DNA of 9,475 nt from a bacterium. Its GTDB lineage: Bacteria; SZUA-182; SZUA-191; JAJRXT01. This document shows positions 1 through 5,766 of this stretch, piece after piece. The stretch covers positions 1 to 9,475 of the forward strand of contig JAJRUU010000114.1 of the NCBI GenBank assembly GCA_024277605.1. The letters run 5' to 3'. Positions within the stretch are counted from its first letter, which is position 1, and the number at the start of each line of letters is the position of its first letter. A program made the translations under genes and the position numbers. Below the pieces are notes generated by a model. That model searched no databases and was not told where the DNA came from. It worked only from the letters and a program-made list of their open reading frames with translations.

Positions 1-95
1 ATTTACACTAGTCCTCGTATGATAAGCGCTCATATTTAACGGAATTCCATCACCGAAGGCAATTTTAACAGGCTTCTTACAGAATGTAAATGTTT

Positions 96-362
96 TCAAC
101 CCAATCTATTCATAAATTCAGCCTGGGTTTGCAAGACACCCCTTGCGAGATAAGGCTTATGAGCCAACGTCCAATAAAACTTTGTTTGCCCGAGGCGGTT
201 AATCAGGAAGCTGATAAATTTATAATTTTCAATTAAATGCAGATTCGCCCAGGACAATACCCAAATTTTTCGGGTGATAAGGGGTCAATTCTCTTGACAA
301 TCTACAATCTTTACCCGCTGTTTTAGTAAAAAGCCGCTTAGTGCATTGCAGCAGATGAGCAT
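96..362 (-). pseudogene. interrupted minus-strand reading frame, unrecognised
   Basis: From an ATG at 362 the minus strand stays in one frame to a TGA at 96-98 (88 residues), with a single internal TGA at 285-287. The 62 codons after that internal stop read like real protein, rich in aromatic and hydrophobic residues, ending ...QTQAEFMNRLG. The end of the frame overlaps repeat copy 1, and copy 2 encodes a similar peptide (ending ...QAQPEFMNKSG) without a stop at the same place. The internal TGA could replace a Trp codon (TGG). I do not recognise a family. All three base differences between the repeat copies change the amino acid, which argues against selection on this peptide, so it may be only an open frame across a repeat. 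Confidence 0.25.
107..172 (+). repeat. 66-bp direct repeat, copy 1
   Basis: Matches 2324-2389 in the same orientation at 63 of 66 positions (differences at 122, 128 and 139). The two copies flank about 2.15 kb that includes the plus-strand hydrolase gene. Each copy can fold: TCATAA (111-116 region) pairs with TTATGA (156-161 region), and GCAAG (131-135) pairs with CTTGC (142-146). In this copy GCCT (121-124) can also pair with AGGC (152-155). Past position 172 the similarity becomes patchy, with a shared short CCC...TTTTTCGGG stretch near 260-274 resembling 2412-2426. Its nature (repeat family, structured RNA, or duplicated gene end) is unresolved. Confidence 0.85.
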
Positions 363-413
363 TCATGTCGTTGTAGCTTGGGAAATTCAGCATAGGCACG
401 AAGAAATTCCGGC

Positions 414-626
414 GTGCATATACCAGCCACCTGGGAGGAGCGGGGTAAGAAAGCGTGGGAATACTGTACCGAAGAGCCGATTATCGCCAATGTCGTTAAT
501 AGCTGGAAAGCATTCGCCATAGGGGACGAGATAAAAATCACCCGCGATGACGAATATGTGAAGTGGGGGGCGATAGAGTTGGCAAAGCGCCATCATCATT
601 GCAAATCAAAACGGTTATCCCGGTGA
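414..626 (+). pseudogene. fragment weakly resembling a phage portal protein
   Basis: An open frame of 70 codons begins with GTG at 414; the nearest upstream in-frame stop is at 393-395. The peptide contains KKAWEYCTEEPIIANVVNSW followed by KAFAIGDEIKI. This pattern (a Tyr/Trp-rich start, then PII-x-x-V-x-SW-x-x-F-x-x-GD) is reminiscent of the N-terminal part of phage portal proteins, which are normally over 400 residues. There is no ribosome binding site before 414, and no other phage gene is visible. The resemblance is from memory of the family pattern and is weak. It could equally be a chance open frame. Confidence 0.22.
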
Positions 627-717
627 CTGCAAAATCTTTGTTTGTCCGATGCACTCTTATGTCAAGCTACAACTTGCATACACCGCACATATAGGGCATA
701 TACACCCGTTATGGTAA
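577..717 (+). pseudogene. remnant resembling the C-terminal part of a P-II (GlnB-like) protein
   Basis: The frame at 577-717, bounded upstream by TAG at 574-576, reads AIIIANQNGYPGDCKIFVCP and onward to a TAA at 715-717. P-II nitrogen regulators carry a conserved stretch of the form A-x-x-x-A-x-x-T-G-x-x-GDGKIFV (the B-loop region that contacts ATP), followed by a V-R-x-R-T-G-E type end. Here the spacing and most residues fit, but Gly of GDGKIF is Cys and the Arg-rich tail is replaced. There is no start codon near the left edge and no T-loop region in any frame upstream. If real, it is a nonfunctional gene end of about 46 codons. Confidence 0.3.
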
Positions 718-794
718 ATAAACCCTGTTAATTGTGATTTTCTTTATAATTTACGCAATAAATGGATTCTATCTTGGTTGTGTAAACAACTGTA

Positions 795-823
795 TTGTCA
801 GGAACGTACCCCTGTCTTATACA
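795..823 (+). promoter_or_regulatory. candidate sigma-70 type promoter of the hydrolase gene
   Basis: TTGTCA (795-800, 5/6 to the -35 consensus) is followed after a 17-bp spacer by TATACA (818-823). An inverted repeat TGTCTT-ATACA-AAGACA (813-829) lies across the -10 box and could be an operator or an incidental dyad. The predicted leader to the ATG at 999 is about 170 nt. Within it, TGAGAA (892-897) and TTCTCA (911-916) form a weak hairpin followed by a T-rich run, a possible but AT-rich attenuator. Confidence 0.4.
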
Positions 824-985
824 AAGACACGCCAATACGCAACTAATGGCATACATAGTGCAAATAAGGCTTAAAAGACAGGCATGGTGATTGAGAAGAG
901 TTCATTAATATTCTCATCTTGTTTTTAATTAGATCGGGTTCTTCTTTTGAGCTGGATGATGATGGAATTACCTACTTTTATGATT

Positions 986-991
986 GGAGGG
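986..991 (+). promoter_or_regulatory. ribosome binding site fixing the start at 999
   Basis: GGAGGG lies 7 nt before ATG at 999-1001. It overlaps the in-frame TTG at 984, so TTG cannot be the start and the ATG is chosen. Confidence 0.85.
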
Positions 992-998
992 AAAAGTC

Positions 999-2303
999 AT
1001 GCGAAAGATTATTGGCCTAGTTCTATTGGTGAGTGTTTTTGTGCTATTTGAGGTATCACATCCTGCTGTGGGCAACGCCTTTGTTGCCTCAACGTGTGGA
1101 AACATGGTATGTGAGGCCGGAGAAACCCTTACTAACTGCCCTGAGGATTGTAATTTCACAATAAAACCTACTACGGTTGTGTGGTCCGGTATGAACCTTT
1201 CTGAAGCACAGCTTGAATTTGCAGCAACGAATTTCTATATTATCCAGATAGGTGAATCGCTTGTTAATTCAAATATATACCCTGCCCTTAAAGCTTATAA
1301 TTCAGATGTTCTGCTCTTGGGCTACATCAATTCCAAGCATATCCAACCAAACACTGAGAAAAACCAGGAATGTGAAGCTAACGAACTCCTTTTTGCCTAT
1401 GATGCCAGTAATAATCGAATACAAAATTATGCCTTTGGCAACTATTTAATGGACATAAGTAACCCGGAATGGACCGACATGAGCACAAAATGGGCTAATG
1501 AACATCCTCCAGAAGCTGACGGTATAATGTTTGATACAGCCACGCCTTTTTTGTTGAAAAGCAAATATACTGCTTTACCGGCAGGTTATAATAAGTGTGA
1601 ATATGCGGTTGACATGAAAGACCATATTGCAACTGTCAAAGCCGATTCCCAAAAATTATTAGTTATTAATGGGCTGAAAGAAGCCCTTGATTATTGTGAT
1701 AGCGGAACAAAGTGCTCCGGCTGCAATAATTATCTTGAGGGAGTCGATGGAGGCATAATTGAGGGGTTCATTTTCTTTCAGGGACATCAATACACATCGG
1801 CAAGTCAGTCAAGAAGGTTTGTTAATTATTTAATTAAAGCCGGGAATATGGGCAAACTGGTACATGTAAGTAGTAAATCTCATATGGGAAATATTAATAA
1901 GCGACTATTTGCAATTGCCGCATATTTGCTGGGCAACAGTGAATACTCTTCATATAGTTTTGTTGATCTCAAAAATGAATTTTCAGCTCCATTGCAATAT
2001 TATCCCGAATATGAAATTAACCTGGGGGCTCCCTTGGAGTTTCCCAATCGAGTCGAGGATTTGTTGAATTCGAGCCGGACGCTTGCTATCCGACATTTTG
2101 AGAATGGAATGGTTATTGTAAACCCCTTCGACAAGGATGCGACAATCCAGGTAGATGGAGGATTTAGCAGAATTATCCCACATGGCGGAGGCCCGGTGGA
2201 TGTTAATGCGAATTACGATGGTTATCTGGAATACCAGGAGGTCCCTGCCGGAACCTTGAAAGTTCCCGCTAATACGGCGATAATCCTGGAATATACTTAT
2301 TAA
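999..2303 (+). CDS. exported TIM-barrel glycoside hydrolase-like protein
   Basis: 434 residues. Residues 1-27 form a signal peptide: MRK, then a hydrophobic core, with likely cleavage near VGNA. Next comes a short module with Cys 33, 38, 47 and 51 (CGNMVCEAGETLTNCPEDC), a pattern recurrent in bacterial secreted proteins. The rest resembles the hypothetical glycosyl hydrolase (GHL15-like) TIM-barrel families: LLGYINS near 105-112, YLMDISNPEW near 149-158, and ADGIMFDT at 173-180. Asp179 and a later Glu in EGFIF (near 255) are plausible acidic catalytic residues. A C-terminal all-beta section (about 365-434) contains MVIVNPFDK, common in such enzymes. It is monocistronic and convergent with the polysaccharide operon, so a role in cutting or releasing surface glycan is inferred. 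The substrate is unknown and the family call is by motif only. Confidence 0.68.
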   Translation: MRKIIGLVLLVSVFVLFEVSHPAVGNAFVASTCGNMVCEAGETLTNCPEDCNFTIKPTTVVWSGMNLSEAQLEFAATNFYIIQIGESLVNSNIYPALKAYNSDVLLLGYINSKHIQPNTEKNQECEANELLFAYDASNNRIQNYAFGNYLMDISNPEWTDMSTKWANEHPPEADGIMFDTATPFLLKSKYTALPAGYNKCEYAVDMKDHIATVKADSQKLLVINGLKEALDYCDSGTKCSGCNNYLEGVDGGIIEGFIFFQGHQYTSASQSRRFVNYLIKAGNMGKLVHVSSKSHMGNINKRLFAIAAYLLGNSEYSSYSFVDLKNEFSAPLQYYPEYEINLGAPLEFPNRVEDLLNSSRTLAIRHFENGMVIVNPFDKDATIQVDGGFSRIIPHGGGPVDVNANYDGYLEYQEVPAGTLKVPANTAIILEYTY

Positions 2304-2323
2304 TCGCCAGCTCTGACCCGACT

Positions 2324-2389
2324 TATTCATAAATTCAGGCTGGGCTTGCAAGACATCCCTTGCGAGATAAGGCTTATGAGCCAACGTCC
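2324..2389 (+). repeat. 66-bp direct repeat, copy 2
   Basis: Second copy of the element at 107-172, starting 21 bp after the hydrolase stop codon. It keeps the TCATAA/TTATGA and GCAAG/CTTGC pairings, but the inner GCCT/AGGC stem has one mismatch (GGCT). It is followed by three small hairpins (CAGGC-TGT-GCCTG at 2399-2411, GCCCGAA-TTT-TTCGGGC at 2411-2427, GGCTG-ACGA-CAGCC at 2425-2438) and then by the terminator at 2456-2500. Confidence 0.85.
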
Positions 2390-2455
2390 CAAAAGAAACA
2401 GGCTGTGCCTGCCCGAATTTTTCGGGCTGACGACAGCCACCAGCACAATCTTGAG

Positions 2456-2500
2456 AAACACCCCGTAAACCGCGATCAGCTAATGGTTTACGGGGTGTTT
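2456..2500 (+). terminator. strong Rho-independent terminator between convergent genes
   Basis: AAACACCCCGTAAACC (2456-2471) and GGTTTACGGGGTGTTT (2485-2500) form a perfect 16-bp stem with a 13-nt loop. On the plus strand it runs into TTTTT, so it ends the hydrolase transcript. The A-tract at the left base could let it act on the minus strand too, where the operon's last stop codon (2501-2503) directly abuts the stem. Confidence 0.9.
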
Positions 2501-3646
2501 TTAGTCCAAATGCGCTCCTCGATGGGCAACCCCGACAATCTTTGTATACACCATATATGTTTGCGTGGCGATGCGTTCCCAGTTAAACTCACCCTCCAGG
2601 CGTCCTTTATTCTCCAAGGCAAATTTGCTGTTTTCTAAAGGGAACTTCATCGATTGAACAAGCTTTTCCTTTAAGGCAACCCTGTCCCCAGGCGGAAAAG
2701 TGAATTCCAGGTCAGCGATTAGCTCCAGGTTGGCTGGAATATTAGTAGCTAAAACAGGTAGATCATAGCTAATTGCCTCCAGAATTACTATTGGAAGCCC
2801 CTCATGATATGAGGGGAGCACAAAAAATCCTGCATTGGAAAATATCTCCGCCAAAGTTAGCCCTTTAATAAATCCGGTCATCACCACATTAGAATTTTTC
2901 TTAGCCTGGGCTTTTAGGGTACGGGAGTATTCATCCTCATGATCCGCATCCCCGGCAATTACCAGTTTCCAATCGGTGGAAATTCTGCTGAAAGTCTCCA
3001 CTAAATCGTGGAATCCCTTTTCCGGTACCAAGCGTCCCACTGCCAGGACATAATTACCCGGTTTTAAATCATATTGGTTCAAAGTATCTCCGGCGGGTAT
3101 TTTCTGTGGAATAACAACCCCATTTGGAATGTAAATAATCGTTCGTCCATAAAGCTTTTTAAGTTCGTCTTGAATATGGCGGGATACGCAAATAACGGCT
3201 GAGGCAAAACTGGTTCCCCACCGCTCACCAAGTCTTAATGTTTTTTTAGCAAAATATCCCCATTTCTGGCGATTATAGTCCGGCCCGTGGTTGGTAACTA
3301 CCACAGGCAATCCTATTAGACGTATTAGAGGGGCAAATAAAGAAGGTCCGATGGCATGGATGTGGACCACATCATATTGCTTGCGGCGGCCAAAAATCTG
3401 CAAGGAACCCCACAGGGTATGAAATATTGCTTCCAGACTTTTTTTCCGTGGTGACCATAGGGGAACAATTCTTACCCCCTGCCAGGTTTTTATATCAGGA
3501 TCAACATACCCTCTGCGGGCAAAAACCGTAACCTTACAACCGGCGGCGGCCAGTCTGGGATATAACTCCTGACAGTGGGCCTCCACTCACCCCTGCACCC
3601 CGGGAAAGCCTCTGGTTCCTATGACAGCAACTCTAATTTTTTCCAC
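2501..3646 (-). pseudogene. GT4-family glycosyltransferase interrupted by an in-frame TGA
   Basis: The family-typical N-terminus begins at GTG 3646 (VEKIRVAVIGTRGFPGVQG), then codon 20 is TGA (3587-3589), then VEAHCQELYPRLAAAG continues in the same frame for 361 residues to TAA at 2501. The expected sequence is GVQGGVE, so TGA stands where GGA (Gly) belongs. The rest is a complete GT-B retaining enzyme: YDVVHIHAIGP, VVTNHG, a donor-domain start YVLAVGRLVPEKGF, and the E-x7-E motif EGLPIVILE (Glu 282 and 290 counted from 3646). It would transfer a sugar from a nucleotide donor to a lipid-linked glycan on the cytoplasmic face. Its start overlaps the upstream radical SAM gene by 14 nt. Restart at GTG 3586 would remove the first beta strand and the glycine loop, so activity is doubtful. 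A sequencing error or a recent mutation are both possible. Confidence 0.85.
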
Positions 3647-4595
3647 TTATTTGTTTATAACTTTTTCTGTTTTTAAGTATCCATAAAGTTGTCTTCAGCA
3701 TATTCTGTTTTATAGCGGGGGCTACACTACCCATCATCCAGCATTTTTTATCGCATTTGGCTACTTTTTGTCTTACCGCCTGGGCTTTTTCGCCATTCCA
3801 TATTTTCATAAAGTCCATTTCTTTTATATTACCCATACTTTCTTCCATACCGTTGCAGGGCATAACTTCACCAAAGGGATCCATGAAAAAAACATCGGTG
3901 CCCACTTTACAGCCCAGGAGCCTTTCAGCGCCATAAATATAGTTAATAATTCCATAGTTGAAATATGCCCTATACCAGTTTTTGACCCTTCCAGTAGAAA
4001 AGAATTCACCTATCAGTTTTCGAAATTCCCGGGCCACTTTATCTTTATCGTTGATCCGGTTATCAAATTTATGGAAGTAATATGAATTATGCAATACAGC
4101 TGTGGCAAACTCAACTTGCATGGCATGGGCAAGCTTATAAAGAGCTAAGAGATCGTCGGCATTACTATCGGATACGGTAATACCAAACCCGATATCTTTT
4201 AATCCCATAGCCTTAAGCTCAATCAGGGTTCTCAAACCCCTGTCAAATCCATTCTTTATCCCCCGCAGTTTGTCGTTCGTCTCAGACAGCCCCTCCAGAC
4301 TTATGCGAAGCCCGACATCCGGGTTTTTCTCTGCAAACTCCACAATCCGTTCGGTAAAAAAACCATTGGTGCTTATTACTATCCTTTTGGTCTTCCGCTT
4401 GATCACCTTAACAATTTCCCCGATATCTTCCCTTAAAAACGGCTCCCCGCCAGTGATATTGGTAAACTTCATCCGGGGCAGTTTTTCATAGTACTCTAAC
4501 TTTAACTCTTCTTCCTTTTTGGTAGGAAATTTCCAGGTATTGCACATGTAACACTTGGCATTACAGCGATAAGTGATTCCGATTAAGCCTTCCAT
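3633..4595 (-). CDS. radical SAM protein with a twitch-type C-terminal Fe-S domain
   Basis: 320 residues. The cluster motif CNAKCYMC (Cys 11, 15, 18; C-x3-C-x2-C) binds the catalytic [4Fe-4S] cluster that cleaves S-adenosylmethionine; ITGGEPFL (47-54) is the GGEP motif and ISTNG is conserved. Near the C-terminus Cys 229 and 247 fit C-x12-G-x4-C and Cys 281 and 285 fit C-x3-C. That makes four ligands for one auxiliary cluster: the shorter twitch form of a SPASM domain. Start: AGGAAA (4605-4610) lies 9 nt before the ATG, and an in-frame stop lies just upstream. It begins 30 nt after the sulfotransferase and overlaps the next glycosyltransferase by 14 nt. SPASM/twitch enzymes usually modify peptides, sugars or cofactors. 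Its substrate is unknown; context suggests a glycan or a glycan-linked acceptor. Confidence 0.85.
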   Translation of the reverse strand: MEGLIGITYRCNAKCYMCNTWKFPTKKEEELKLEYYEKLPRMKFTNITGGEPFLREDIGEIVKVIKRKTKRIVISTNGFFTERIVEFAEKNPDVGLRISLEGLSETNDKLRGIKNGFDRGLRTLIELKAMGLKDIGFGITVSDSNADDLLALYKLAHAMQVEFATAVLHNSYYFHKFDNRINDKDKVAREFRKLIGEFFSTGRVKNWYRAYFNYGIINYIYGAERLLGCKVGTDVFFMDPFGEVMPCNGMEESMGNIKEMDFMKIWNGEKAQAVRQKVAKCDKKCWMMGSVAPAIKQNMLKTTLWILKNRKSYKQISGKN

Positions 4596-4604
4596 ATTAT
4601 AATA

Positions 4605-4610
4605 TTTCCT
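4605..4610 (-). promoter_or_regulatory. ribosome binding site of the second radical SAM gene
   Basis: AGGAAA on the minus strand lies 9 nt before ATG 4595. The only in-frame codons further upstream end at TAA (4620-4622), so the start is well fixed. Confidence 0.6.
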
Positions 4611-4625
4611 GAAAAAAGATTAAAG

Positions 4626-5618
4626 TTAATAGCCTAAAGATTTCATGGTTTCGTTAAACAGCGGGTAAATCGCCGGATGCATCTCAAAGCTTGGGTGTGG
4701 TGCAACCGGGGTCAATACTTTTTCAGCATATGAAATAAATTTTTCATCATACGCCAACTCACAGAATAAAGAGACATCACAAAGGATTTCACGTGGATTT
4801 TCCATTAAATCTTCATAGCGCAGTGTATACATGCAATCATAAAACCGTTCTCTTTGGTATAAACCTTCGCGCATACTGACTATCCACTCAACAGCCGCCA
4901 TGTCGTTATGGTTATTAAGCTTGGATACCTCATTTAAGATAGGCAGGAAATCCTTATCAGAAGCTATCAATTGACTCAGCATAAGCTTCCACTTGCGATT
5001 ATTTATACCCCACCAATCATGGGTTTCCCCGTTAAGCTTAAGCCCTTTTCGCTCAGACCAACCGGCAACGGAATGGCAAGTATCCCAGCCATTCCTTACC
5101 AAAAAGACAAACTTAGCATCGGGAAATATTTTCAGCACAAATGGTATCCGGAAAATGAGCTCGGGATATTTACAGACTACCCTGTTAGCTGCTGATATGG
5201 TCAGATATGCACCGTGTATGCGTTGAGCAGCCTTACAAACCTCCTGAGTTGCATCTTTTGGATGCAGTCTGAAACGGGCGGGCGCTTGGGTGTAATTGCC
5301 GATTACGTCCTCACCGGAATAGACGGCATTCCAAAGCGCCTTGGGTTCGTTAAGAAAGGCTGCGTCCCGATGCATGGAAAGGATAACCCCGAGGACAGTG
5401 GTGCCGCTTCGCCCCATACCAACGACAAAAATTGGTTTTTCAACTCTCTTAAGCTGGGGCAGATTTTTTTCCAGCATAAACAAGGAAAAGACCAGGGGAT
5501 TTATCCAGCGCCCTTTCGTAGCCAGTGGCCGCCCCTCGAACAGGGCATAACTTATCAACCTGGAAATCATCTTTGTCGGACGTGTTTTTATATATAAAGG
5601 ATTTAACTGGGCAATCAT
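4626..5618 (-). CDS. PAPS-dependent sulfotransferase family protein
   Basis: 330 residues. FVVGMGRSGTT (residues 64-74) is the 5'-phosphosulfate binding loop that opens the sulfotransferase fold. FLNEP (88-92) follows, where bacterial members carry a Glu. FVFLVRNGWDTCHS (170-183) gives the 3'-phosphate binding pair Arg175 and Ser183 in R-x7-S spacing. YTLRYEDLMENP near 265-277 is the usual late motif of this family. Length fits single-domain cytosolic sulfotransferases. The reaction expected is sulfate transfer from 3'-phosphoadenylyl sulfate to a hydroxyl or amine. Inside a polysaccharide operon the likely acceptor is a sugar of the glycan (inference). Its ATG has only a weak AAGAGAA ribosome site. 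It lies 148 nt after the first radical SAM gene, with a candidate promoter in the gap. Confidence 0.85.
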   Translation of the reverse strand: MIAQLNPLYIKTRPTKMISRLISYALFEGRPLATKGRWINPLVFSLFMLEKNLPQLKRVEKPIFVVGMGRSGTTVLGVILSMHRDAAFLNEPKALWNAVYSGEDVIGNYTQAPARFRLHPKDATQEVCKAAQRIHGAYLTISAANRVVCKYPELIFRIPFVLKIFPDAKFVFLVRNGWDTCHSVAGWSERKGLKLNGETHDWWGINNRKWKLMLSQLIASDKDFLPILNEVSKLNNHNDMAAVEWIVSMREGLYQRERFYDCMYTLRYEDLMENPREILCDVSLFCELAYDEKFISYAEKVLTPVAPHPSFEMHPAIYPLFNETMKSLGY

Positions 5619-5715
5619 TTTTCTCTTTTTGATAGAACAACCCCAGCAAAATATTATTGGCTGGGAAGATTTAATTTTACAGTTTAGCGTAATTCAGCTT
5701 AAAACTTACCCTTTA

Positions 5716-5743
5716 ATATTACCATAATCCTACCTGTTTTCAA
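5716..5743 (-). promoter_or_regulatory. candidate internal promoter before the sulfotransferase gene
   Basis: On the minus strand TTGAAA (5738-5743) and an extended -10, TGG-TAATAT (TAATAT at 5716-5721), are 16 bp apart, about 98 nt upstream of ATG 5618. The same 148-nt gap holds a 6-bp hairpin, CCCAGC (5642-5647) with GCTGGG (5660-5665), in the predicted leader. This would let the sulfotransferase, second radical SAM and last GT genes be transcribed separately. It is a consensus match only. Confidence 0.35.
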
Positions 5744-5766
5744 GCGATTAATGCTGAATCAGGGCC

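Larger units (their letters stand above)
1..998. other. gene-poor left flank with decayed fragments
   Basis: No intact gene is visible in the first kilobase. All six frames are short or broken. Supported items are listed separately: repeat copy 1, an interrupted minus-strand frame, a portal-like fragment, a P-II-like fragment, and a promoter for the gene at 999. I see nothing I can name in 1-95 or 718-790. The mixture of unrelated fragments in different frames looks like a decaying accessory segment (inference). Confidence 0.6.

Noticed and set aside
294..299. Perfect TTGACA hexamer as a promoter -35
   Set aside because: No acceptable -10 hexamer lies 15-19 bp downstream.
370..673. 11-bp inverted repeat (GTTGTAGCTTG at 370-380 and its complement at 663-673) as insertion sequence ends
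   Set aside because: Matches of this length are expected by chance in a window this size, the flanks do not match, and no transposase lies between them.
984..998. TTG 984 as the start of the hydrolase gene
   Set aside because: It overlaps the ribosome binding site GGAGGG that serves ATG 999.
107..2389. Repeat pair as CRISPR or integron attC sites
   Set aside because: There are only two copies 2.2 kb apart, with no spacers and no GTTRRRY-type core sites.
5699..5725. 8-codon minus-strand mini-ORF with an AGG-rich site upstream, as a leader peptide or precursor peptide
   Set aside because: It overlaps the candidate -10 box, is too short to judge, and shows no Cys-rich or core-like sequence expected of a radical SAM peptide substrate.
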